In this document: positions 17,437 to 25,911 of the stretch, in pieces | How positions within the stretch are numbered: position 1 is the stretch's first letter | Layout: every line of letters starts with the position of its first letter | From: Psychrosphaera saromensis | Lineage (GTDB): Bacteria > Pseudomonadota > Gammaproteobacteria > Enterobacterales > Alteromonadaceae | Assembly: GCF_002954545.1 (NCBI RefSeq) | Contig: NZ_MSCH01000003.1 | Location: 372,001-436,000, forward strand | Direction: 5' to 3' | Length of the DNA stretch: 64,000 bases | Made by a program: the position numbers and the translations under genes | Notes under the pieces: generated by a model | Seen by the model: only the letters and a program-made list of their open reading frames with translations | Database searches by the model: none | What the model was told of the DNA's origin: nothing

Positions 17437-18876
17437 TTATTCATGCAAAAACATAAACTTCAGCACAAACAACGCCGTTAGCGCCCACACGCCCAATGAC
17501 ACTTGGTTAGACTTACCCGTCCCAACTTTGAGTACGGTATAAGTAATAAAGCCAAACGCGATGCCATTGGAGATAGAAAAGGTAAACGCCATCATTACTG
17601 TGGTAGAGACAGCTGGTGCGTATTCAGTTAAGTCATCCCAGTCTAGTCCCTTTAAAGAACTCATCATCAACATGGCCACATAAATAAGTGCGCCATCAAC
17701 GGCAAATCCCGGCAGCATTCTAGCTAGTGGTAAAAAGAATACACCGACAGCAAATAACAAACCTATCGTTACTGCGGTTAAGCCTGTGCGCCCACCAACA
17801 GAAACACCAGCGGCAGACTCAACATAAGATGTCACCGGTGGACAACCGAAAGCGGTACCGATCACCGATGAAATTGAATCGGCTTTCAGTGACTTACTTA
17901 AGCCTTTAATCTTGCCATTTTTATCTTGTAACTTAGCACGCTCAGCAACGCCCATTAAGGTGCCTGCAGTATCGAATATATTAACAAATAAGAAAGTCAC
18001 TATGACTGGTATTAAAGCTACCTGAAAAGCACCAACAATGTCAGCTTTCCATAAAATAGGCTCAAGTGCAGAAAATTCTGGAATTGCTAATAAGCCGTTG
18101 TAACTGACAAAACCAGTGGCAGGTGCGAACGACTTAGCGGCTTCAGATACAACAAAGAAATCAGTAGGTAAAACCCAAGTCATAATAAATGCAATTAAGG
18201 TAGTGGCAGCAATTCCAATAAGAACACCACCAAACACTTTCCGATAACTTAAGATAGCGATCAGTAAGAAGCTTAAAAAACCAAGCGCTGGTGCTTCAGG
18301 ACCAAACTCACCAAAACCAAAGTGGGTAAGGTCAGCAATAGAAACTATGTTATCTGGATTAGCAACAACAATACCGGTAAAACGCAAACCAACAAAACCA
18401 AGAAATAAACCAACACCTGCTGTCATTGCCAAGCGCAAACTCATGGGAATACTATCTAGCATCCATTCCCTTAGGCGAGTCACACTCATTAAGACAAACA
18501 ATACACCAGAGAGAAATACCGTTCCCAAGGCAATTTCCCAGCTATAACCCATAGCACCAACCACAGTGAAAGTGAAAAATGCATTTAAGCCCATGCCCGG
18601 CGCAAGGCCAACTGGCCAGTTCGCATACATACCCATAAAAATAGTAGCTATAGCGGCACCAATACAAGTGGCTAGAAATAGTCCATCAAATGGCATACCT
18701 GAATTTGACATGATAATTGGGTTTAAAAACATAATGTAAGACATAGTTACAAACGTGGTAATGCCCGCCATAATTTCGGTTTTTACCGTGGTATTATTTG
18801 CAGAAAGCTTAAACCAGCGTTCTAAAAAACCTACGCTTTTGGGCTCATTGTCGTAAGTTTCATCAACTTGTTTCAT
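17437..18876 (-). CDS. NCS2 permease, AzgA-type (guanine/hypoxanthine/adenine)
   Basis: A polytopic inner-membrane transporter of 479 residues with about 12-14 helices, of the AzgA/GhxP branch of the NCS2 superfamily. Diagnostic stretches are TEIMAGITTFVTMSYIMFLNP near the N-terminus, APGMGLNAFFTF (about 92-103), and GCPPVTSYVESAAGVSVGGRTG (about 343-364). It should import purine bases with protons. It is divergent from the adenosine deaminase gene, and their shared upstream region carries purine-type operator palindromes, so it is probably part of the same regulon. The exact substrate cannot be read from the sequence. Confidence 0.9.
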   Translation of the reverse strand: MKQVDETYDNEPKSVGFLERWFKLSANNTTVKTEIMAGITTFVTMSYIMFLNPIIMSNSGMPFDGLFLATCIGAAIATIFMGMYANWPVGLAPGMGLNAFFTFTVVGAMGYSWEIALGTVFLSGVLFVLMSVTRLREWMLDSIPMSLRLAMTAGVGLFLGFVGLRFTGIVVANPDNIVSIADLTHFGFGEFGPEAPALGFLSFLLIAILSYRKVFGGVLIGIAATTLIAFIMTWVLPTDFFVVSEAAKSFAPATGFVSYNGLLAIPEFSALEPILWKADIVGAFQVALIPVIVTFLFVNIFDTAGTLMGVAERAKLQDKNGKIKGLSKSLKADSISSVIGTAFGCPPVTSYVESAAGVSVGGRTGLTAVTIGLLFAVGVFFLPLARMLPGFAVDGALIYVAMLMMSSLKGLDWDDLTEYAPAVSTTVMMAFTFSISNGIAFGFITYTVLKVGTGKSNQVSLGVWALTALFVLKFMFLHE

Positions 18877-18897
18877 AACTTTAGTTCTCTTTGTTAT

Positions 18898-18911
18898 ACC
18901 AATTGCATTAA
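18898..18911 (+). repeat. Intergenic motif ACCAATTGNATTAA, copy 2
   Basis: ACCAATTGCATTAA immediately upstream of the AzgA-type permease start. Confidence 0.45.
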
Positions 18912-18981
18912 TGGAGTCTTCAATTCGGCGATTGTTTTACCGATAAAGGATTCTGTTTTATGCTAACAAACTCACAAACCC

Positions 18982-18995
18982 TGACATTTATGTCA
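18982..18995. promoter_or_regulatory. Purine-type operator, TGACAT-TT-ATGTCA
   Basis: A perfect 14-base palindrome in the divergent azgA-like/adenosine deaminase region. Read on the minus strand it begins TTGACA, a consensus -35 box pointing to the permease. It shares the TTGAC-N6-GTCA layout with operators at 21964, 47514, 54082, 56681 and 62878. Confidence 0.55.
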
Positions 18996-19063
18996 ACATT
19001 TATCAGCCACTCAACAGATGAATATTATTAGTTTATTGCCACTGGTGAAGTTAAATCACTTAT

Positions 19064-19083
19064 AAAAGCTGACACTTATGATA
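19064..19083 (+). promoter_or_regulatory. Probable second operator before the adenosine deaminase gene
   Basis: AAAAGCTGACAC at 19064-19075 is identical over 12 bases to the left part of the xdhA operator (47507-47518). The right half (ATGATA) is degenerate. CTGACA would match five of six bases of a -35 box for the adenosine deaminase gene. Confidence 0.4.
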
Positions 19084-19188
19084 ACTTTCACTGAATATGT
19101 ATCAGTTGTAAAAACTGAATACTAAATTACCAACAGTGTAAGTAGGTGCAAGCTTTAAACCTCCGCCTTATAGAACAAAAGGATAAGC

Positions 19189-20664
19189 ATGTTTTCATCA
19201 TTAAAATATTTCACAAGTTTGGCTCTAGTGGCTAGCTCATTAATATTCTGTCAAAGCTTTGCCGTTGCAGCAACGTCGGGAGAACTGTCTGAAAAAAAAC
19301 AAACCAATGCCAATTGGTTTAACAAATTTAAACAGCAAGCCTCTGACAAACAGCTTTATGACTTTTTATATAACATGCCTAAAGGTGCCGACTTGCATCA
19401 TCATGCAAGCGGCAGTAACTTCCCTCGTTGGTGGTATGAACTTGCGACTAATACTCAGCTCAATGGCGGTTATCGTTATTACACAAAAACAAAATTAACC
19501 TTATGCCAAGGTTATGGCCAAAATACATTTGGTTATGGTTCTCCAACATTAACTTTTGTGAATATAAGTGAATACACTTATGAAAAGCTTAGTGCTTGTG
19601 AACAAAAAAATTATAAAGAAATTAGTAAATTAACCAACGCAGAAAAAAAAGCCTGGGAACAAAGTATATGGTTAGATAAAGACTACGAAGGCCGAGATGA
19701 GTTTTTCCAAACCCATTGGCAACGTTTAAATGAGTTGTCAGACAATCCATATATCGCAGCGGAATTACTAGTACGTAATATGCAAGCGTTTGCCAATGAA
19801 GGTGTTATCTACCTTGAAAGTCAATTTAATGTGGCTGGCTTTATAACACCGAAAGGAAAACCGCAAAGCCAAGAGAAAGCATTAACCATCCTTAAACAAC
19901 GTTTAGCTCAAGACGATGCCAAACAAACTGGTGTTGAAGTTAAGCTGATTTACCAACTATTACGCTTTACGCCTAATGCAGAACAACAACTAACTGACAT
20001 CTATAAATTTGTTGATCAAAATCGTGACATGTATGTGGGCATTAACATGGTTGGCCGTGAAGATAATGGCAAAGGTCATCCACTACGATTTTTAGCAACC
20101 TTACGTGAACTAAGACAACAATACCCTGCAATTGCACTAACTATTCATGCAGGAGAAGTAGATGAACCAAACTTTCATATCAGAGATACATTACTGCTAG
20201 GCGCAGACCGAATTGGTCATGGCGTTAATTTATTAGGCGACCCACAAACTTTATTACTAATGCGTCATAACCATTATTTAATCGAAATAAACTTGGTCAG
20301 CAACTTGTTATTGGAATACGTTGATGAGTTTAAACAACATCCTTTCCCTGAGTATCTACGCACTGGTATTCCAGTGGCTTTATCAACCGATGACCGTGGG
20401 ATGTTTCATTCAAACTTAACCGATGAATTCTTTATTGCGGTTAAAACCTTTAACTTGTCCTGGCAAGAAGTGCTAACCCTGAGTAACAACTCACTCAAAT
20501 ATAGCTTTTTAGACCCACAAACAAAACAGGCTATGCTTGATAAATATCAGCAAAACATGAAGACGTTTGAGCAAAACTTTAAACAAAGCGGGGCAAGCAG
20601 TTTGCAGAAGCCCGCGGTGTTAAATCAGTTCATTCGCCGTCAATATCCACAATTAACTCATTAG
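19189..20664 (+). CDS. Exported adenosine deaminase-like protein (ADGF/ADA family)
   Basis: A 491-residue amidohydrolase with a Sec signal peptide (1-28, cleavage after AVA), so it should act in the periplasm. Metal-binding D-L-H-H-H is at 68-72 after MPKGA. HAGE is the catalytic region, RIGHGVNLL supplies the next motif, and STDD is near residue 405. These are the four signature motifs of adenosine deaminases, and the length with a long N-terminal region fits the growth-factor-like (ADGF/CECR1) branch. It would convert adenosine or deoxyadenosine to inosine before transport. It is followed after 10 bases by an unknown lipoprotein gene. Adenosine as substrate is inferred from family and from the purine cluster. 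Confidence 0.85.
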   Translation: MFSSLKYFTSLALVASSLIFCQSFAVAATSGELSEKKQTNANWFNKFKQQASDKQLYDFLYNMPKGADLHHHASGSNFPRWWYELATNTQLNGGYRYYTKTKLTLCQGYGQNTFGYGSPTLTFVNISEYTYEKLSACEQKNYKEISKLTNAEKKAWEQSIWLDKDYEGRDEFFQTHWQRLNELSDNPYIAAELLVRNMQAFANEGVIYLESQFNVAGFITPKGKPQSQEKALTILKQRLAQDDAKQTGVEVKLIYQLLRFTPNAEQQLTDIYKFVDQNRDMYVGINMVGREDNGKGHPLRFLATLRELRQQYPAIALTIHAGEVDEPNFHIRDTLLLGADRIGHGVNLLGDPQTLLLMRHNHYLIEINLVSNLLLEYVDEFKQHPFPEYLRTGIPVALSTDDRGMFHSNLTDEFFIAVKTFNLSWQEVLTLSNNSLKYSFLDPQTKQAMLDKYQQNMKTFEQNFKQSGASSLQKPAVLNQFIRRQYPQLTH

Positions 20665-20674
20665 GCTGCCTTTT

Positions 20675-21718
20675 ATGAAAAATGTATTTAGTCACCATTT
20701 ATTTAGCAACCGCACCTTTAATCAGCTCATTTTTAACCAGAGTACTTTTACTTGCAAAAGAGCTAATTTAAAACAGCTAACCATCGTATTTATCAGCTTA
20801 TTTTTAATCAGTTGTACCCAAGCTGACAAATCTTATACTCAAGTAGTCGCTAATGCCCAGCTAACTGAGGTAGCCAGTACCATTAACCTAGAAAACAATA
20901 AAGCAGCTTTAAAAACTGTCGCCGATGTAGATTACGCACAATGGAGCCAAGAAGAAAAACAGTCAGCTCTGTTATTAACGGCATTAGGTTGTATCGACAT
21001 TAGTACTAACGATAGCAAGCAATCAACGTCAGTAAATGACTGTGAAGCTCTAGCGCCTTTATCCATTGATTATCCAAGCGTCCCATCTTCGCTAACATTG
21101 TTATTGAATCAATTGGTAAGCCAAAAAATTGTGCAAGGTTACAATGTTAAAGAACAAACGTTGGTTACATCAAATGAGACTGGTGACAACATTATCCTTT
21201 ATGGTCATAGTTCTTTGATACACGCAAAACAGTTAATTAGTCTATTAACCATTAGTAATATTGATTTTATCTGGCAAGTTATTGCAAAAGAATCAGCCTT
21301 TAATATTCGTGATGATTGGCAAGATATTCAGCCTGACGAGAAAATATCGAGAGTACGAATAGCCAAAGAATACGATGTGCGATTTACCTTTGCAGATAAC
21401 GCAGAACAACTACGCTTTATGCCTTTAATTAATCAATATGCCAAAAAAGACAGTGACGATGAAACTGGATTAATTAAAAACGCTTGGTGGCAGCCTTTTT
21501 ACCGCACGTTTGCTCCTCAGCAATCTTTTATGCCAGTTAAAAGAATCTCGTTACAAGCTGACGGATTTGTCGCATCTACACTTGTATTACCCGCTGATTT
21601 AACCAGCATCTTAAATTTGATTAAAAGCAATTTATCACAAACCGACGTGATTATTTCCAGCGAAGATGTATGGGTAAACCCAGCGTTTTATCGTTACCTT
21701 GAGGGCGACTATAAATAG
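20675..21718 (+). CDS. Unrecognised lipoprotein in the purine cluster
   Basis: A 347-residue protein that I do not recognise. The signal region is long: a lysine-containing stretch, then TIVFISLFLISC with the lipid cysteine near residue 47. Internal ATG codons further in (none with a better ribosome site) do not clearly give a shorter start. The mature part is mixed alpha/beta, with a repeated hydrophobic pattern (LLLNQLVSQKIVQGYN, LISLLTISNIDFIWQVI) and no obvious catalytic motif. It starts 10 bases after the exported adenosine deaminase, so the two are almost certainly co-transcribed. A role in periplasmic nucleotide or nucleoside handling is an inference from that pairing alone. Confidence 0.75.
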   Translation: MKNVFSHHLFSNRTFNQLIFNQSTFTCKRANLKQLTIVFISLFLISCTQADKSYTQVVANAQLTEVASTINLENNKAALKTVADVDYAQWSQEEKQSALLLTALGCIDISTNDSKQSTSVNDCEALAPLSIDYPSVPSSLTLLLNQLVSQKIVQGYNVKEQTLVTSNETGDNIILYGHSSLIHAKQLISLLTISNIDFIWQVIAKESAFNIRDDWQDIQPDEKISRVRIAKEYDVRFTFADNAEQLRFMPLINQYAKKDSDDETGLIKNAWWQPFYRTFAPQQSFMPVKRISLQADGFVASTLVLPADLTSILNLIKSNLSQTDVIISSEDVWVNPAFYRYLEGDYK

Positions 21719-22087
21719 TAATAGCTAACTCCCAGTTCGTTAGTGAAACATTAATAAAAAGCGCTAACGAGAAAGTCCAATAGTGCTATTAATTCAAATA
21801 GCACTATTAATAAAGCATTAGCTACACGTTAGCACTAGCTTAGTGCAATTGCTCCAATCTAGTGCTGAACAGTCTACTCCCCAAACCTTTTTAGTATACA
21901 CACCAAGTTTCCCACCTAATAAATTAACCAACAAAAACAACTCCTTAGAAGAGAAAAACAGAGTTGACACTTGAGTCAACTAAATGGCATTAATTCTGCT
22001 TTAGTTAGCCTAATAAAATAATAAAAACTAACTGAAACTGGCCATCGAGCTAGTACTTTCGATAAAAATTTAGGGGAATATTCTATT
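21719..22087. other. Intergenic region with a perfect 12-base inverted repeat
   Basis: AATAGTGCTATT at 21779-21790 and its exact complement at 21797-21808 form a strong hairpin without a T-tract. Smaller CGTTAG/CTAACG pairs and several TAGTGC copies surround it. It may end the adenosine deaminase-lipoprotein transcript or stabilise it. The operator at 21964 and the promoter of the next receptor gene occupy the right part. Confidence 0.5.
21964..21979 (+). promoter_or_regulatory. Purine-type operator overlapping a -35 box
   Basis: TTGACACTTGAGTCAA: TTGAC and GTCAA separated by six bases, inside a wider AGTTGAC/GTCAACT repeat. The first six bases are a consensus -35 (TTGACA) facing the TonB receptor gene. 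The -10 is less clear (ATTAAT at 21989). Confidence 0.5.
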
Positions 22088-24577
22088 ATGTCATTACGTG
22101 CATATAAAACCACTTACCTTGCTTCTGCTATTGCGTTAAGCCTTAGTATGTCAGCGAATACTTTCGCGGCAGATGAAGCAGAAGAACCAACCGATAAAGA
22201 AATTGAAAAAATTGAAGTGAGAGGCTCTCTAGGCAGCCTTCCTGGACAAGCTGTTGAGTCGGTATTTGGTTTTGGTAAGTCAATTTTAGAAACCCCTCGT
22301 TCTGCCTCAACCATCAGCCAAGAGCAGATGGAACGTTTTAGTGTTAGTGACATAGATGAATTAGTTGCTTTTGCACCTGGTACATTTACCCAATCTTTCT
22401 TTGGTGTTGCAGGATCGTTAGATGTCCGTGGTACGCCAGGTGAAACTTATTTTCGTGGTGTTAAACGTCTAGATAACCCAGGTAATTACCCAACACCAAT
22501 TGGAGCGTCAAGCCGAGTTGATATTGTACGAGGCCCAGCATCACCTATTTATGGTCCGGCCAAAATAGGCGGTTACTTAAACTTTAACCCTAAATCTGCA
22601 CGCGCTAGCGGTGGTCAATATTTAGATGAAAACACTGGCGGCTTTTCTTATACAACAGGAAGTTGGGATAAAAATGTAATTACCGCAGAAATCGGCGGAC
22701 CAACCAAAGTTGCGGGTAAAGATGCTGGTTTTTACTTATACGGTGAAATTGAAAACTCTGGTAGTTTTTACGAAAATACAAAAACAGATCAAACTGTATT
22801 ACAAGCGGCATTTAACATTGATGTAGCCGACAATCTTCGTTTTGAATTTGGCGGTATGTACCATGATTACGATGGCAATCAAGTTGCTGGTTGGAATCGA
22901 CTTACTCAAGATTTAGTTGATAACGGTACTTATATTACCGGTACAGCGCAACCACTAGACACAGATGGCGACACTTATATCTCGCATCAAGAATATAATG
23001 CAGCGGGGGTTGATCAATATATTTGGCAAGTGCCAATGAATCAAACAACGGCGGATCTTATTCCAGCGATTATGGCTTTAGAAAATGTTGGTACAACAAC
23101 ATTAGATCCTAGCCAGGTATTAGTAGCAGAAGATGATGAACTGACCAATACCGTTCAAACATTGTATTTTGATGCTATGTATTACACAGACAACGGTTGG
23201 GAAATTAAAAACCAATTGTTTTATGAAGGATACGAGAATAACAATGAAAATGCCTACGGGTTTTCTCAATATCACGATAGCTGGGTAATAGAAGATAAAA
23301 TCGTTTTCTCTACTGAATTAGAACTTGATGACATGGTAGCGCAAATACAAATATCACCGTCATTGCGTTATGTTGATTTTGAGCATGGTGAAGACTGGAA
23401 GAATGAATACTTTGACCGTCGTGACTTAACAATGGCTTCAGGTTCACTTGACCGTCGTTTGTTAGCAACGTCAATTGATGATGATTACACCGAGTGGTAC
23501 GAAGGTAATTACCTAGACATTGGTTTTGCCGCTATGGTCGACTTAACTTGGGAGTCAGGTTTAAATCTTGTTCTTGGTGCACGTTACGACTCATTTGATA
23601 TGGAAAGCCACACCGACGTCGATAAATTATTACTAGGAAACTATGGTTCTGGTTTTGTTATTACTTCTGACGATGGTAAATACTTATTAAATGACTTTGG
23701 TGCCGACTCTGCCAACTATACAGCTGCTGATATTACAGCACCTGTAGATGCTGAAGATACGGTTGATGGTATTTCTTGGAACACCAGTCTTTCGTACAAA
23801 TTTGATATTGGTTTAATTCCATATATCACAGCAGCTGAACAGTCGACTATTATTGTTGGCCAAGGTGCTGAGATTAAAACCGGCGCTATATACTCAGGTG
23901 GCGTTTTCGATAAATCTACCTTAATGGAATATGGTGTTAAAGGTACATTCTTAGAAGACTCTCTTTACTTTGCACTTTCAAACTACAAGCAAGAACGTAC
24001 AGATACCAAAGCACAATCGACTACACTAAATAACGTAACAGAAACCGAAGGGACTGAGCTTGAAGTGCGTTGGGTAGTGACTGATGACTTAGTTGTATCT
24101 GCAGGTTATACCAATGTTAAAGTGATGAATTTAACCGCGATAGAAGATGGTGGTCAATATGGTTTCTTCGGTGCTGAAGATATGCCATTAGTTGAACCTT
24201 CACTTGCTTATGGTGGTGTAGTTGGCGGTCCAAATCCTAGTAGCAATAACCCTGAAGGCCTTAAAGCTGGTATTCCAGAAAACATTTACTCTTTCACGGC
24301 TAGTTATGATTTCCAAAATGGATTTTCAGCCAACGCCAGTGTTATTGATGTAGATTCGGCCTATTCAGGTTATTCACAAGCTGTGTTACTTCCTGCTTAT
24401 ACTTTAGTAAATGCAGGTGTGTTGTATCAGGCGGATACATGGTCAGCGAGTCTTAACGTTAAAAACTTAACTGATGAAACTTACTACCGTGCAAACTTCC
24501 CTGACTTATTTGGTAGTGCAGTTGTTTTACCTGAGCTACCTCGTAGCGTTCAAGCTAAGTTCACGTACAACTTTTAA
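22088..24577 (+). CDS. TonB-dependent receptor, probably for nucleosides or purines
   Basis: An 829-residue outer-membrane receptor: signal peptide (1-28), a TonB box-like EKIEVRG (about 40-47), a plug (about 65-190 with VDIVRGPASPIYGPAKIGGYLNF) and a barrel ending in AKFTYNF. It has no metal-binding loops like the 8.9-kb receptor. The substrate is inferred from location between purine enzymes and from the purine-type operator upstream: nucleosides, nucleotides or nucleobases. It is followed by its own terminator. Confidence 0.85.
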   Translation: MSLRAYKTTYLASAIALSLSMSANTFAADEAEEPTDKEIEKIEVRGSLGSLPGQAVESVFGFGKSILETPRSASTISQEQMERFSVSDIDELVAFAPGTFTQSFFGVAGSLDVRGTPGETYFRGVKRLDNPGNYPTPIGASSRVDIVRGPASPIYGPAKIGGYLNFNPKSARASGGQYLDENTGGFSYTTGSWDKNVITAEIGGPTKVAGKDAGFYLYGEIENSGSFYENTKTDQTVLQAAFNIDVADNLRFEFGGMYHDYDGNQVAGWNRLTQDLVDNGTYITGTAQPLDTDGDTYISHQEYNAAGVDQYIWQVPMNQTTADLIPAIMALENVGTTTLDPSQVLVAEDDELTNTVQTLYFDAMYYTDNGWEIKNQLFYEGYENNNENAYGFSQYHDSWVIEDKIVFSTELELDDMVAQIQISPSLRYVDFEHGEDWKNEYFDRRDLTMASGSLDRRLLATSIDDDYTEWYEGNYLDIGFAAMVDLTWESGLNLVLGARYDSFDMESHTDVDKLLLGNYGSGFVITSDDGKYLLNDFGADSANYTAADITAPVDAEDTVDGISWNTSLSYKFDIGLIPYITAAEQSTIIVGQGAEIKTGAIYSGGVFDKSTLMEYGVKGTFLEDSLYFALSNYKQERTDTKAQSTTLNNVTETEGTELEVRWVVTDDLVVSAGYTNVKVMNLTAIEDGGQYGFFGAEDMPLVEPSLAYGGVVGGPNPSSNNPEGLKAGIPENIYSFTASYDFQNGFSANASVIDVDSAYSGYSQAVLLPAYTLVNAGVLYQADTWSASLNVKNLTDETYYRANFPDLFGSAVVLPELPRSVQAKFTYNF

Positions 24578-24627
24578 GCTGTAAATTTTTAATTATGATG
24601 TTAAAAATAAGAGCTCAGCTCTAAGAC

Positions 24628-24663
24628 AAAGCGAAGCATATAACCAATATGTTTCGCTTTTTT
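24628..24663 (+). terminator. Intrinsic terminator after the TonB receptor gene
   Basis: AAAGCGAAGCATAT pairs with ATATGTTTCGCTTT (one mismatch) and is followed by T residues. Confidence 0.8.
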
Positions 24664-24707
24664 AGCTTTTAATGACGTTCACAACAATTAATATATGAGG
24701 AAATATA

Positions 24708-25811
24708 ATGAAGTATTCCTATCGATTATGTTTATTTTTTGGTTTAACGGCGCTGCTTAGTGCATGCAACCAAAATACATCAGCTACAAGCCAACAAAAT
24801 AGCCCTATCGAAGTTAAAGTCGTGGTGGTGAACATGTTTGAAATTGGTGAAGACTCTGGCGATAAAGCCGGTGAATTTCAAATGTGGAAACAAGGCCAGA
24901 AATTAGATACTCGGTATCCATTTCCACAGTCTTTTCATGACTTATATTACAATGAAGACACTGGTGTTTTAGGTATGGTCACTGGGATGGGAACCGCGCG
25001 TTCTGCCTCAGCAATAATGGCATTAGGACTTGACCCTCGTTTTGATCTAACCAAAGCATATTGGTTGGTTGCAGGGATTGCTGGCGTTGATCCACATGAT
25101 GCATCAATCGGCTCTGCGGTATGGGCAACTTGGTTAGTAGATGGTGATTTAGCCCATGAAATTGATACTCGTGAAATACCTAAAGATTGGAACACTGGAT
25201 TTTTCCCGCTGTTCTCACATGGCCCATATACAGACAAAACCGTGAAAGATACGAGCCATAAATCAGCTGGCGAAGTGTATAAAATCAATGGCGAACTGGC
25301 TGAATGGGCTTATCAACTAACCAAAGATACTCCGCTAACAGATTACCCTGCGATGCAAAAACTCAGAGCTAAATACGTTAATTATCCAAAAGCTCAATTA
25401 CCACCGTTTGTTTTAAAAGGTGACCACGTTGCTGCATCTACATTTTGGCATGGCAAGTTACTTAATGAGTGGGCAAATTCATGGTCTAAATTTTGGAGTG
25501 ACGGTGAAGCAAACTATGTTACATCTGGCATGGAAGATACAGGCACGTATCAATCTTTAGTTTATTTAGACCGAGCTGGTAAAGCAGACAAAAGTCGCTT
25601 TATGGTGCTAAGAACGGCGAGTAACTACAGCATGCCACCAGATAGTTTATCGGCAGCGGAAAACTTAAAACTGGAAAGTGGTGAAAATGGCTTTGCAGGG
25701 ATGACTTCATCACTAGAGTCGGCTTACTCAGTCGGTAGTATTGTGGTTGACGATATAGTGGCTAATTGGTCAATTTATAAAAACACAGCGCCATATCAAG
25801 TTAAGCCCTGA
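24708..25811 (+). CDS. Purine nucleoside permease/NUP family lipoprotein
   Basis: A 367-residue lipoprotein (LLSAC lipobox at about 16-20) of the NUP family (purine nucleoside permease, PF06516). Glycine-rich motifs TGMGTARSASAIMALG and VAGIAGVDP, then GMEDTGTY and RTASNYSMPP, resemble the phosphate/nucleoside pocket of the nucleoside phosphorylase superfamily. No membrane helices follow the signal, so despite the family name a periplasmic nucleoside-binding or nucleoside-cleaving enzyme is more likely than a transporter. With the exported adenosine deaminase it could strip bases from nucleosides outside the inner membrane. A strong GAGGA site precedes the ATG. Confidence 0.85.
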   Translation: MKYSYRLCLFFGLTALLSACNQNTSATSQQNSPIEVKVVVVNMFEIGEDSGDKAGEFQMWKQGQKLDTRYPFPQSFHDLYYNEDTGVLGMVTGMGTARSASAIMALGLDPRFDLTKAYWLVAGIAGVDPHDASIGSAVWATWLVDGDLAHEIDTREIPKDWNTGFFPLFSHGPYTDKTVKDTSHKSAGEVYKINGELAEWAYQLTKDTPLTDYPAMQKLRAKYVNYPKAQLPPFVLKGDHVAASTFWHGKLLNEWANSWSKFWSDGEANYVTSGMEDTGTYQSLVYLDRAGKADKSRFMVLRTASNYSMPPDSLSAAENLKLESGENGFAGMTSSLESAYSVGSIVVDDIVANWSIYKNTAPYQVKP

Positions 25812-25911
25812 TTAATTGGTGATTAGTCGTTAGTTAGTTGATTAATTAATAAAAATAACGGATGTAGTTAACTAACATCTCACAGCATAGCTAAAGGTAT
25901 TATTAGCGATT

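Noticed and set aside
18877-19188. A purine riboswitch between the AzgA-type permease and adenosine deaminase genes
   Set aside because: No purine-aptamer core or paired helices could be recognised; palindromic operators explain the region better.
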